From contig JALUYA010000032.1 in NCBI GenBank assembly GCA_027018875.1, positions 115,743 through 179,742 on the forward strand: a stretch of DNA of 64,000 nt, in the 5' to 3' direction. Numbering within the stretch: position 1 is the stretch's first letter; each line of letters starts with the position of its first letter. The notes under the pieces were generated by a model. That model was given only the letters and a program-made list of their open reading frames with translations, was not told where the DNA came from and ran no database searches. Source of the DNA: Gammaproteobacteria bacterium (GTDB lineage Bacteria > Pseudomonadota > Gammaproteobacteria > JAKDMP01). Shown here piece by piece: positions 1 through 8,686 of this stretch. A program made the position numbers and the translations under genes.

Positions 1-638
1 GCCGGCTGCAGAAGCTCGATCCCGAGCCCCGCACCGAACTGGCGTACACGACACCTTTCGAGCTACTTGTAGCGGTCATGCTCTCGGCCCAGGCAAACGA
101 CAAAAGCGTCAACGAAGCCACGGCCCGGCTTTTCGCCGCGGCCGCCACTCCCGCGGCCCTGGCCGCACTCGGCGAGTCGGGCATCCAGCCTTATATCCGC
201 CGCATCGGCCTGTTCCGCACCAAGGCACGCAACCTCGCCGCCACCGCGCAAATTCTCCTCGAGCGCCACGGCGGCGAAGTGCCCCGCGAGCGCAAGGCGC
301 TGGAGGCCCTGCCCGGCGTCGGGCGCAAGACCGCCAGCGTGGTGCTCAACACCGCCTTCGGCCATCCCGTGATCGGCGTCGATACCCACATCTTCCGCGT
401 TGCCAACCGCGTGGGCCTCGCCCGGGGTAAAACCCCCCGCGCGGTGGAAGACCAACTGACCCGGACCACCCCGACGCAGTTCCTGCACCAGGCCCACCAC
501 TGGCTGATCCTGCACGGCCGCTACATCTGTAAGGCGCGCCGTCCGGAGTGCTGGCGCTGCCCCATCGCCGATCTGTGCGCCTACCCCGACAAGACCCCGG
601 CCACCCGCTCCGCCGCGGCTCGCCCTAAGCAGACGTAG
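1..638 (+). CDS. nth: Endonuclease III (5' end cut off by window start)
   Basis: DNA glycosylase/AP lyase that removes oxidised pyrimidines in base excision repair. The reading frame is open from base 3, so only about the first 15 residues are missing. The sequence shows the helix-hairpin-helix (LPGVGRKTASVVL) with the catalytic Lys of GRKTA and the catalytic Asp in GVDTHIF. The C-terminal [4Fe-4S] cluster has the canonical C-X6-C-X2-C-X5-C spacing (CKARRPECWRCPIADLC). It ends with a short basic tail. The internal ATG at 78 lies inside the conserved FELLVAVMLSAQ block and is not the true start. Identification is essentially certain. Confidence 0.97.
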   Translation, partial: RLQKLDPEPRTELAYTTPFELLVAVMLSAQANDKSVNEATARLFAAAATPAALAALGESGIQPYIRRIGLFRTKARNLAATAQILLERHGGEVPRERKALEALPGVGRKTASVVLNTAFGHPVIGVDTHIFRVANRVGLARGKTPRAVEDQLTRTTPTQFLHQAHHWLILHGRYICKARRPECWRCPIADLCAYPDKTPATRSAAARPKQT

Positions 639-725
639 CGAAAAATAACGGGAAAAGGCTCAAGGATAGTTCGCTTTCTGACATTCCACTATTTTCTCGT
701 TAACGGCAAACCTAATGATGCGCAT

Positions 726-1223
726 TCAAGTGATAAACGCAACCCGCAACTCGTGGCTGTGCGCGAGGTTTCGCGGATCGCGGGATTCCCTTCTTGCCTG
801 CAAGGTGCCGCCACCGCGGTGGGCTCCATTGCGGGCGGTTTTGTAGTGACTCCGACAGGAGGGCGAGCCACGCGATCCCGCTCCCCGCCCCGGGTGGCGC
901 CGGTGGGCTCGCGCCGCATCTTGCCCTGGTCTATGCCAGCGGCTCCACCTGGACACCGCAGCCAGGACAGTCGAGCCGCCGGGGGGCATAAAGGAAAAAC
1001 ACCTTGTTGCCCCACACCGGGATAAATTCAAAGCGCCGCTCCGCCAATCTGTCATATCCCGGCCTTTTCCGCCTGCAGAGCCACTGCCCGCCACTCGGCT
1101 GTTTGCACGTGGCTTGATCTCCACCTCAAGTGTGGGAACACAGGCCCCTTTCGTCCAACGGAGCGCTCCATGCACAAATGATTTGAATTTCTGCACGCGA
1201 TTTAGGATAGTCTTACTTTGCAC
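726..1223 (-). pseudogene. Decayed ISL3-family transposase (N-terminal part)
   Basis: Read on the minus strand, the first part (LNRVQKFKSFVHG, then TLEVEIKPRANSR) matches the start of ISL3-type transposases. After a frameshift near 1060 the match continues in another frame with RRFEFIPVWGNKVFFLY, then RRLDCPGCGVQVEPLA, the second half of the zinc-binding N-terminal domain. A TAG follows at once, and the DDE catalytic domain is absent. The first cysteine pair also looks lost (GSGSAGG where CxxC is expected). It is therefore a dead fragment, not a working element. No terminal inverted repeats or target duplication could be recognised. The identification rests on remembered family motifs, not a search. 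Confidence 0.7.
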
Positions 1224-1440
1224 CCTGCCCCTTTTTCTCTGACTAATGGTTGTCTCGTAGCTCCCATTTTCTCAGGCCAGGGGCAGGATGCTCCCCCTCC
1301 CAAGTGCTGGAAAACTATCCTCATTTGTCACAATTTCACCATATTTTTACCCACTAATTTTCCTGAAGAGCCCTCTATCTTAGTCCGTGGCCCGATTTTT
1401 CGGGGGTCCGCTATAGAGGGATTTTCGGGCACGATTTTTT
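1224..1440. other. Gene-free stretch with two long inverted repeats
   Basis: This stretch is visibly richer in A+T than its surroundings and has no convincing reading frame. Two perfect inverted repeats are present. CCTGCCCCT at 1224-1232 faces AGGGGCAGG at 1279-1287. CCCTCTAT at 1371-1378 faces ATAGAGGG at 1413-1420, and the second pair encloses a smaller hairpin, CCCGA 1391-1395 with TCGGG 1400-1404. A run of seven T follows at 1434-1440. It could be a small RNA with a terminator, or the residue of a small mobile element next to the ISL3 fragment; the sequence does not decide. Confidence 0.4.
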
Positions 1441-1548
1441 TATTTCGACTCTGCCCCGGTAAGGCACAGGAGACGCACCGGATCGGTCTCTCCTCGTAGC
1501 CGGGTTGTTGCCGCAGCCGCGGTCCCCACGGCTGGAGCCTGGCGCCGA

Positions 1549-2514
1549 ATGGCGGTTTCCGCTAATCTGGACTCCGGGAAACCATCCTTCGAGACGAGCA
1601 TGGCAGCCGGCGAGCCGGAACCCCGTCGCCCCAATTTATTCCTGGCGGGAGCCCCCAAATGCGGCACGACCGCCCTCAGCCGGGCGCTAGCCGGGCACCC
1701 ACAGGTTTACCTGAGCGAACAGGCCGGGCTGAAAGAGCCGAATTTCTTCAATAGCGACGAAGTCCTGCATTGGCCCCGGTGCGAATCGATGGAGGAATAT
1801 TTGGATCTATTCACCGCGGCCCCGGCCGCATGTCGTTACCTGGGCGAAGCCTCTGTGCTTTACCTGTACTCCGAAGTCGCCATTCCCCGGCTGTTCGACT
1901 TCAATCCCGAAGCCAAGATTATTTGCATGCTGCGTAACCCCCTGGAGATGATTGCCGCCCTGTTCAATCAACACGTGCGCGCCAACGCCGAGAACGTAGG
2001 TAGCCTCGAGCGGGCCTGGCGCTTGCAGTCGGCGCGCCGCCGCGGCAAGGTGCTACCTCCGGGCTGGCGAAATGCCCGATTGTTGCAGTACGGCACCGTC
2101 TGCCGGGTGGGCGAACAGATCGAGCGCCTGCTGGATGTTTTCCCCCGCGAGCAGATACACATCCTGGTGCACGAAGATTTTCTTGCCGACCCGCGAGGGT
2201 GTTGGCTCGAGCTGCTGGATTTCCTCGATCTGGACGATGATCTCCAGCGGGAGTTCCCCACCGCCAATCCAAGTATTCATTATCGCTCGGGCAACGCGCA
2301 GAACCTGATCAACTCCCTACGCCGGGCCCGTGACCGCTTGGGTATTCCCGGGGGCTGGGGCTTGAATGATTGGCTCGTTCGCGCCAACCGGACCCGGCGA
2401 AAAAAGCCGGCCCTATCCCCCGCTTTCCGCGCCGAACTCGTGGCCTGGTTCGCCCCCGATGTGGCGCGCCTCGAATCTCTGCTCGAGCGGGATCTTTCGC
2501 ATTGGCTTCGGTGA
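1549..2514 (+). CDS. Sulfotransferase family protein
   Basis: Predicted to transfer sulfate from PAPS to a hydroxyl or amine on a carbohydrate or other acceptor. The 321-residue protein has the 5'-phosphosulfate-binding loop near residue 30 (LAGAPKCGTTAL) and a 3'-phosphate-binding segment (CMLRNPLEMIAALFNQH), in the order usual for bacterial and heparan-type sulfotransferases. It has no signal peptide or membrane segment and is probably cytoplasmic. It stands alone, flanked by a non-coding stretch and a divergent-function regulator, so the acceptor is unknown. A second sulfotransferase lies in the exopolysaccharide operon at 38.5 kb. The ATG at 1600 is an alternative start that keeps the motifs. 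Confidence 0.8.
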   Translation: MAVSANLDSGKPSFETSMAAGEPEPRRPNLFLAGAPKCGTTALSRALAGHPQVYLSEQAGLKEPNFFNSDEVLHWPRCESMEEYLDLFTAAPAACRYLGEASVLYLYSEVAIPRLFDFNPEAKIICMLRNPLEMIAALFNQHVRANAENVGSLERAWRLQSARRRGKVLPPGWRNARLLQYGTVCRVGEQIERLLDVFPREQIHILVHEDFLADPRGCWLELLDFLDLDDDLQREFPTANPSIHYRSGNAQNLINSLRRARDRLGIPGGWGLNDWLVRANRTRRKKPALSPAFRAELVAWFAPDVARLESLLERDLSHWLR

Positions 2515-2649
2515 CAACCCCGAACGGCTCAAGCCGAGATACCTCGTGAATCTCTCGGAAAAATCGCACTAGCCGCCGCTTTCCATGTCACTGCGAAACG
2601 AAAATCAGTGGATAATAATGCCACCCCAACCTCGCGGCCCGAACTCCCG

Positions 2650-3090
2650 ATGAGCCATACCGCTCCTCCCGTCCCCGACGAACCAACCCGGACCATAGGC
2701 GCCGTGGCTCGGGACGCCGGGGTCAACTTGCAAACCGTGCGTTATTACCAGCGCCGCGGCCTGCTGCCGATTCCACCAAAACCGGTAGTCGGCTATCGCC
2801 GTTATCCGCTCGCGACCGTGAGCCGCATCCGCTTTATCAAACGCGCCCAGGCGCTCGGATTCTCCCTGCGCGAGATCCGCCAGTTGCTGGATCTCGCCGA
2901 CCGGAAATGCGCCGAGGTACGCCCTCTCGCCGAGGCCAGACGCGCGGATATCGCCCGGCGCCTGGCCGATCTGGAGGCCATGGCCGGAGTGCTCGATCAG
3001 GTCATCGCCGCCTGTCGCAAGGGGGATCCCGAAGCTCACTGCCCGCTACTCGACACCCTTTCCGGTCCTGTCGACCAGTCCCGGCAATAG
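2650..3090 (+). CDS. MerR-family transcriptional regulator, mercury-type
   Basis: The N-terminal winged helix (TIGAVARDAGVNLQTVRYYQRRGL, split by the usual MerR turn) is followed by a dimerisation helix and a metal-binding region. Cysteines occur in RKCAEVR at the start of the dimer helix and as a C-X8-C pair (CRKGDPEAHC) followed by PLL, the arrangement of the three Hg(II)-binding cysteines of MerR. It probably acts as a metal-sensing repressor/activator on a promoter with a long spacer. An upstream in-frame GTG at 2608 would add 14 residues; the ATG at 2650 gives the usual MerR length (146 residues). No merTPA gene follows, so the target is unknown. Confidence 0.85.
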   Translation: MSHTAPPVPDEPTRTIGAVARDAGVNLQTVRYYQRRGLLPIPPKPVVGYRRYPLATVSRIRFIKRAQALGFSLREIRQLLDLADRKCAEVRPLAEARRADIARRLADLEAMAGVLDQVIAACRKGDPEAHCPLLDTLSGPVDQSRQ

Positions 3091-3498
3091 CAAAAGATTG
3101 GGGCGGGCACTCGAGGGAGCAAAATACGAAGTGCCCGCTCAAATCAAGCACCGGATCTTCCATGCCGACATCCCCCTGCGGAGATGCATTTATGCCTAGA
3201 ACCGCGCCAGGGCCACCCGAGAAAGGATCTGTCCAGCACTTGTCCCAAGAGCCTATCGATCCCGACAGCCCTCTACTGTGTTGGCAAACTCACTAGTTTT
3301 AGTGCGATGTGGCGAAGTAAAACATGCAAGGCTACCGCCCCAACAGGCCTGCAACTTGGCGCTGGGGCGGCGTCACGGCAAGGCTCTGCCCCACATTGGA
3401 GATAGGGTGTCGTCCCCTCTATCCGCCACCGAAACCAGCTGCTCCGGCCGTACTGCCGACACCGAACCCCGTACATCCGGCCGGAGCAGAGAGGATAG
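3091..3498. other. Gene-free stretch between converging genes, with an inverted repeat
   Basis: No convincing reading frame was found on either strand in these 408 bases. An 11-bp perfect inverted repeat lies at the right end: CTGCTCCGGCC 3439-3449 faces GGCCGGAGCAG 3479-3489. It sits directly downstream of the minus-strand Bax-inhibitor-1 gene and may act as its transcription terminator, although no T run follows. The rest shows nothing I can interpret. Confidence 0.4.
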
Positions 3499-4272
3499 CT
3501 ATCTTCTAGTGGCCGCTAGCAGGCGTAGGATTTCCAGGTACAGCCAGACCAGCGTTACCGTCAACGCAAAGGCTCCGTACCATTCCATGTAGCGCGCAAG
3601 CCCCTGGGATGCGCCCTGTTCGATGAAATGGAAATCAAGTACCAGGTTCAAGGCGGCAATCACGACAATCACCAGACTGATACCGATCGAAAGCGTACTG
3701 TGACCGAATAAAGAGGAGGTATCCACATTAAACAGGCCGAGCAACCAGGTGGCTCCATAAAAAAGCAATACCCCGAACGTCGCCGCCATCACCCCGCGCT
3801 GAAACGCTGGCGTCACCTTGATCAGGCCGGTACGGTAAATCAGGAGCATGCCGAACGCCACCGCGAAGGTCAGTCCAACCGCCTGGAGGACGATACCCGG
3901 ATAGGTATTATTGAGCAACGCCGAGATCGCACCCACAAAAAAACCTTCGAGAACGGCGTAGACCGGCGCAGTAAAGTGAGCCCAAGTCGGCTTGAACACG
4001 GTGGCTATGGCAAGTACGAGTCCGCCGATAACACCCACGATAAGATAGCCGGAGACCGCTTTACCCGCAACTTCGGCTCCCGCCGGCAGCGCCGCCGCAT
4101 AACGGCTCCACACCCAGCCCGCGGCGATCACCACCAGTGCGATCATGGTAATGGTCTTGTTGATCGTCCCCGAGACGCTCATCGTCCCTTCCCCGGCAAC
4201 GGCCCGGGACAGGCCCCGCGCGTTCAGGGCACGTAAGGCGGGATTACTGGTGCGGATTTTCTGTGGTTCCAT
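3499..4272 (-). CDS. Bax inhibitor-1/YccA family membrane protein
   Basis: A 257-residue integral membrane protein of the BI-1/YetJ/YccA superfamily (TMBIM). About seven hydrophobic segments follow a short polar N-terminus with the family-like MEPQKIRTSNPAL start and GTINKTITMIALVV as the first helix. Later helices include the conserved acidic and aromatic stretch ending in YMEWYGAFALTVTLVWLYLEILRLL. Known members act as pH-sensitive calcium leak channels or modulate membrane protease activity; the role here is inferred only from family. It is divergently transcribed from the 5'-nucleotidase gene with a 66-base shared promoter region. Confidence 0.88.
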   Translation of the reverse strand: MEPQKIRTSNPALRALNARGLSRAVAGEGTMSVSGTINKTITMIALVVIAAGWVWSRYAAALPAGAEVAGKAVSGYLIVGVIGGLVLAIATVFKPTWAHFTAPVYAVLEGFFVGAISALLNNTYPGIVLQAVGLTFAVAFGMLLIYRTGLIKVTPAFQRGVMAATFGVLLFYGATWLLGLFNVDTSSLFGHSTLSIGISLVIVVIAALNLVLDFHFIEQGASQGLARYMEWYGAFALTVTLVWLYLEILRLLAATRR

Positions 4273-4338
4273 GTAGATTGAACTCCGAAACGGCTTTAAA
4301 CGATAGTATTATGACCTAAATTCAGGCAGGCAGTTCAC

Positions 4339-5247
4339 GTGGTAACCTCCCCCGGCAGCGCTCCCGGTCGACCTCTCACCGTAGCCATCTCCTCCCGTGC
4401 CTTGTTCGACCTGGAGGAGAGCCACCACATCTTTGTCAAGCAGGGATTAGAAGCCTACGCTCACTACCAGATCGAGCACGAAGAAGATCTACTTGAACCC
4501 GGTGTCGCCTTCGCCCTGGTTCACAAACTGCTGCGCCTGAACGCGGAATCGATCCGCCGGGTCAACGTAATTTTGCTGTCTCACAACAGCGCGGATACGG
4601 GGCTGCGAATTTTCCGTGCGATCGAGCATTACGGACTCGATATCACCCAGGCGGCCTTTACCAATGGCCGCTCTCCATACCGCTATGTCAAACCCTTCGC
4701 CGCCGATCTGTTCCTCTCCGCCGAGCCCGGCGATGTTGCCCGCGCGCTAACCGAAGGAACCGCCGCTGCCACCATTATCCCCAAGCGGGTGGAGCCTCTT
4801 CCCGGAGAGGAACTGCGCATCGCCTTCGATGGTGATGCGGTTCTGTTTTCCGACGAGGCCGAACGCGTCTTCCGCGACAGTGGCCTGAGCGCATTCTCCC
4901 AGAGCGAGCGCCACGCCGCCCGCGAGCCCCTCGCGGGCGGACCATTTAAAAATTTTCTCGTCGCATTGCACCGGATCCAGACAGATTACCCCATTGAGCG
5001 CGCGCCGATCCGAACGGCATTGGTTACCGCACGCTCGGCCCCCGCCCACGAGCGGGCCGTGCGCACCCTCCGCGCCTGGAATATCCGCGTCGATGAAGCC
5101 CTGTTTCTGGGCGGTCTGAGCAAGGGACCCTTTCTAAAAACCTTTGGAGCGGACATCTTCTTTGATGACCAGCAGGCTCATTGCGAAAATGCCGCCGGGC
5201 TGGTCGCAACCGGTCACGTGCCTCACGGGGTCGCCAACGAATCCTGA
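4339..5247 (+). CDS. 5'-nucleotidase (cytosolic cN-I type)
   Basis: Predicted cytoplasmic phosphatase of nucleoside 5'-monophosphates, resembling the NT5C1/cN-I family found in bacteria and animals. Features seen in its 302 residues are the N-terminal TVAISSRALFDLEESH, the RIAFDGDAVLFSDEAE block with the DGD acidic motif, and the C-terminal FGADIFFDDQQAHCE segment. The start is GTG at 4339; a purine-rich stretch upstream (caggcaggcag) is a weak ribosome-binding site. It is a single gene ending just before a bidirectional hairpin. Confidence 0.85.
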   Translation: MVTSPGSAPGRPLTVAISSRALFDLEESHHIFVKQGLEAYAHYQIEHEEDLLEPGVAFALVHKLLRLNAESIRRVNVILLSHNSADTGLRIFRAIEHYGLDITQAAFTNGRSPYRYVKPFAADLFLSAEPGDVARALTEGTAAATIIPKRVEPLPGEELRIAFDGDAVLFSDEAERVFRDSGLSAFSQSERHAAREPLAGGPFKNFLVALHRIQTDYPIERAPIRTALVTARSAPAHERAVRTLRAWNIRVDEALFLGGLSKGPFLKTFGADIFFDDQQAHCENAAGLVATGHVPHGVANES

Positions 5248-5282
5248 ATTGCGCCCGCCGGGCGCTTGCCGTATACCCCCAA

Positions 5283-5316
5283 AAGCCACTGCGGGTTAAT
5301 CGAACCGCAGTGGCTT
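5283..5316. terminator. Bidirectional transcription terminator
   Basis: A 12-bp perfect stem (AAGCCACTGCGG with CCGCAGTGGCTT) and a 10-base loop lie between two converging genes. On the minus strand it is followed by TTTTGGGGG, giving a short U tract for the M13 peptidase transcript. On the plus strand the U tract is poor, so termination of the nucleotidase transcript may be weaker. Confidence 0.75.
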
Positions 5317-5338
5317 CGAGGTTACTCCCGCAGCCGAT

Positions 5339-7348
5339 CTACCAAATTTGACAGAATGAGCGATGCCGCATTGCCGCCCCGCGGGGAATATTGAAACTTT
5401 TCCAGAATGTGGGCACATTCGCCAGCGTCCCATTTACCCGGTACACGGCCGGGGGATGCGGATCCCGGCTGACTTGCAGGCGCTCTGCCGCCGGGCGGAT
5501 ATTAGCAGCCCACACATGGGCAAAGCCGAGGAAAAACAGCTGGCTCGGGCTAAAATTATCATAGGTTTTACCGGATCGCGCCGCCGGTAATTTCTCGAAT
5601 GCCCGGTAGGCCAAGGTGACCCCACCCAGATCGGCAATCGCCTCACCGGTCACGAGCTTGCCGTTAACGTGCTCCCCTCCGGCCACGGTATAGCCACTAA
5701 ATTGGCGGGTAATACAGTTCGCCCGCGACTCGAAACGCTTGGCATCGGCCTTGGTCCACCAGTCCTTCAGGTTGCCCTCGGCATCAAAATGCCGACCCTG
5801 GTCATCAAACCCATGAGTAATCTCATGTCCCATGACGGCACCCACCGCACCGTAATTCAATGCCAGCGGCGCCTTGGGGTTATAGAAGGGCGGTTGCAGA
5901 ATGGCCGCCGGAAAAACGATCTGGTTCGTAGATGGGTCGTAATAAGCATTGACGGTCTGCGGTGTCATGTACCAAATCGATCGATCTGTCGGTTTACCGA
6001 TCAGCGCCAAATCCCAAGCGGAATTAAACCGGGCCGCCCGCATGATATTCAGCACATAGGGGCCACGATTGATTTCAAGCCCCTTGTAGGTTCGCCAGTG
6101 ATCGGGGTAGCCGATCATCGGTTTGAGCTTGGCCAATTTCTTAAGCGCCGCCTTGCGGGTCTTGGCGCTCATCCAGGCCAAGTGGCGAATGGTCGCGGCA
6201 AGGGCCGCACGCACATTAGCTAGTATGGACTCTACCGCGGCCTTCTCCCGCGGTGGAAAATATCGCTTAACATACAGCTTACCCAGGGCAAAGCCGACGG
6301 CTCCATTTTCCGCCGCCAACACCCGCATCCACCGCGGTCGCGGGCGTTTCTGCCCGGTAAGCACGGAAATATAGGCAAACCGGGCACGCTCGAAATTTTC
6401 CGAGAGAAAGGGTGAAGCAGCCATCAATAAATGCCATTCAAGATATGTTTTGACGGCAGGTAGTGGCCGGTGCTTGACCAGCCGTGAAACCGCGGTAAAA
6501 AACTTAGGCTCGGCAATGTTCAGACTCTTCATGGAAGCGACATTGCGGATCGAAAAATAGCCATTCCAGTCGATCCCGGGCGCCAGGGCGCGCAATCTTT
6601 TCAGCGTTCCCGGATGCCAAATAGCATAGGGGTTTCTTCGTGCCACCCGGGATAGAGAGGCCTTGGCCAGCACGGTTTCAATCGACATCACCTCCTCGGC
6701 GGCCCGTTGCGCCTCGGACTTGGTCCTTCCGGCAAGGACAAACGACTCGATTATGAATTTTCGGTAGGCTGCTCGCACCTTGCGGTTGCGGGCGCTATTT
6801 TTCAAGTAATAGTCCCGGTCGGGCAGGCCCAGCCCACCCTGGCTGATGCCCCCGATGGTCCGCGTGCTGTTATCCCGGCTCACCTCGGATCCGAAGCGGA
6901 AAAACACGTTCACCCCCCGGGCCTGAAGCCGGGCCAACACGGCGGCCAGCTCTTTCCGGTCGTGAATTTTGGCGATTTCCTCGATTTGGGGTAGAAGCGG
7001 GCGAATCCCTGCCCGGTTGATGGCTTGCAGATTCATGCCGCTGGCATAGAAATCCCCCACCATCTGGGCTTCGCTTCCGGGCTTGCGGCCTGGCTCTTTG
7101 CTCACCTCTTCAACCAGCTTTTTCAGCCGCTGCTGGTTCTTCACGTGCAACAGGGTGAATGTTCCCCAACGGCTGTAATCGGGAGGAATGGGGTGACTCT
7201 TCTGCCACCCACCGTTAGCAAATTGATAAAAATTCTGTGCCGGGGATACGCTGCGATCCAGGTCAGCGGGATTGAACCCCGGAGAAGAGGCGGCAACGGC
7301 CGCACCCGCAATAGCCAAAGCGGCCAAAACAGCAAAATATCGCAACAT
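5339..7348 (-). CDS. M13-family secreted zinc metallopeptidase (neprilysin/PepO type)
   Basis: Zinc endopeptidase acting outside the cytoplasm on oligopeptides. The 669-residue protein begins with a signal peptide (MLRYFAVLAALAIAGAAVAAS), then the family N-terminal FYQFANGGWQ motif. The zinc site HEITH is at about residues 508-512 (VMGHEITHGFDD) and the third zinc ligand is in GEAIADLGG. It ends in CQIW, matching the family's C-terminal CxxW. The length is normal for bacterial M13 enzymes. It lies downstream of cfa on the same strand with a 109-base gap, so the two may share transcripts. Confidence 0.95.
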   Translation of the reverse strand: MLRYFAVLAALAIAGAAVAASSPGFNPADLDRSVSPAQNFYQFANGGWQKSHPIPPDYSRWGTFTLLHVKNQQRLKKLVEEVSKEPGRKPGSEAQMVGDFYASGMNLQAINRAGIRPLLPQIEEIAKIHDRKELAAVLARLQARGVNVFFRFGSEVSRDNSTRTIGGISQGGLGLPDRDYYLKNSARNRKVRAAYRKFIIESFVLAGRTKSEAQRAAEEVMSIETVLAKASLSRVARRNPYAIWHPGTLKRLRALAPGIDWNGYFSIRNVASMKSLNIAEPKFFTAVSRLVKHRPLPAVKTYLEWHLLMAASPFLSENFERARFAYISVLTGQKRPRPRWMRVLAAENGAVGFALGKLYVKRYFPPREKAAVESILANVRAALAATIRHLAWMSAKTRKAALKKLAKLKPMIGYPDHWRTYKGLEINRGPYVLNIMRAARFNSAWDLALIGKPTDRSIWYMTPQTVNAYYDPSTNQIVFPAAILQPPFYNPKAPLALNYGAVGAVMGHEITHGFDDQGRHFDAEGNLKDWWTKADAKRFESRANCITRQFSGYTVAGGEHVNGKLVTGEAIADLGGVTLAYRAFEKLPAARSGKTYDNFSPSQLFFLGFAHVWAANIRPAAERLQVSRDPHPPAVYRVNGTLANVPTFWKSFNIPRGAAMRHRSFCQIW

Positions 7349-7457
7349 GAGGGCCTCTGAAAATTATCGACCGGTAGGAGTATGCCCTATTTTGCAATCG
7401 ATCCACAATAGCTTCAGCTGCCCGGGGCGAAATTCCGCCACCGACAGATATCTCGAA

Positions 7458-8603
7458 CTAACGTGGAACCCGGCAGCCTCCGGGCACACCCCTGGGCGAA
7501 AGAAGCAGCTGGAATAACTGGTTCTCCCGGGCCCGAAATGCGCCGGCGGACAACAATAGGTAGAGCCGCCACATGCGATGAAACCGCTCGTCGTAATCAC
7601 TCGCAAGCTGCGGCCAGGAAGATTCGAATTTTCTGTGCCAGGCCATCAGAGTTGGATCATAGTCAGCCCCGAAATTATGCCAATCTTCGAGTATAAACAA
7701 GCCCTCGTAGCCACGGTCGATCTGGCGCGCGGAAGGGGTCATGGAATTGGGGAAAATATATTTCTCGATCCACGGATCCGTCCGACTCAGGGAGATATTG
7801 GATCCGATGGTATGCAACAAGAACAGCCCATCCGCAACGAGAAGCCGACGCACACTGCGGAAGTAAGTGCGATAGTTGCGCTGCCCCACGTGCTCGAACA
7901 TACCGATCGAGACGATCCGGTCATACTCGCCTCGATGCGCCCGGTAATCCTCAAGACGAATTTCGATGGGAAGTCCGGCACAATGGCTACGGGCATATCC
8001 GGCCTGCTCGCGCGAGACCGTCAGACCAACTACCTGAACCCCATATTTCTCCGCGGCAAAACGGGCCATACCGCCCCAGCCACAGCCGATATCCAGCAGC
8101 CGCATGCCGGGCTCCAGGCCCAGCTTACGGCAACATAGATCCAGCTTGGCCTCCTGGGCCTCATCAAGCGTCCGGGCCTCTTTCCAATAACCGCAACTGT
8201 AGTTCATGCGCTTGTCAAGCATCAGCTCGAACAGTCGATTACCCTTGTCATAGTGACGCTTGCCGATCTCGAACGCCCGGTGGACAGTTTGCAGGTTAAG
8301 CAGTTTTCCGATGGCCCATCGCGCCGCCCTTTGTAATACCATGATGCGTTGATCCAACTTCGCCAGCAGGATGCGATAAAAAAATTCATCGAGCCGTTCC
8401 ACATCCCACCAACCGTCCATGTAGGCCTCGCCCAACCCCAACGAACCCCGGCTGAATACCCGGGCATAGAGGCGTGGGTCATGCACCGTGATATCCCACG
8501 GCCGCGAACCGCCTATCTCAATATCGGCCAGTGCCAATAGACGCGCCGCCTTGGCCTCAAGGCGTCCCCCGCCGCGTGATTGCGTATTTATCATGGTATC
8601 CAT
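7458..8603 (-). CDS. cfa: Cyclopropane-fatty-acyl-phospholipid synthase
   Basis: Transfers a methylene group from S-adenosylmethionine to the double bond of unsaturated phospholipid acyl chains, stiffening the membrane against acid and other stress. The 381-residue protein has the N-terminal CFA lipid-binding domain, the SAM-binding glycine loop (LLDIGCGWGGMARFAAEKYG) and the following VVGLTVSREQ segment. The catalytic-domain signatures VSIGMFEHVG and the aromatic LEDWHNFGADYDPT block are also present. The first ATG (8603) and a second in-frame ATG (8594) are both possible starts. The gene is divergent from the S10 peptidase gene. Confidence 0.94.
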   Translation of the reverse strand: MDTMINTQSRGGGRLEAKAARLLALADIEIGGSRPWDITVHDPRLYARVFSRGSLGLGEAYMDGWWDVERLDEFFYRILLAKLDQRIMVLQRAARWAIGKLLNLQTVHRAFEIGKRHYDKGNRLFELMLDKRMNYSCGYWKEARTLDEAQEAKLDLCCRKLGLEPGMRLLDIGCGWGGMARFAAEKYGVQVVGLTVSREQAGYARSHCAGLPIEIRLEDYRAHRGEYDRIVSIGMFEHVGQRNYRTYFRSVRRLLVADGLFLLHTIGSNISLSRTDPWIEKYIFPNSMTPSARQIDRGYEGLFILEDWHNFGADYDPTLMAWHRKFESSWPQLASDYDERFHRMWRLYLLLSAGAFRARENQLFQLLLSPRGVPGGCRVPR

Positions 8604-8616
8604 GAATGCCTATAAT
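8588..8616 (+). promoter_or_regulatory. Candidate sigma-70 promoter for the S10 peptidase gene
   Basis: TTATCA (8588-8593) and a perfect TATAAT (8611-8616) are separated by 17 bases. The predicted transcript would start near 8623, leaving a 5' leader of about 64 bases before the ATG at 8687. The -35 box overlaps the beginning of cfa on the other strand. Confidence 0.5.
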
Positions 8617-8686
8617 ACACCTTACCCCCCTGTCCCCGGCCCACCGATTGCAGTAAATTGATAACCACTTCAGCCGGAAGATTCGT

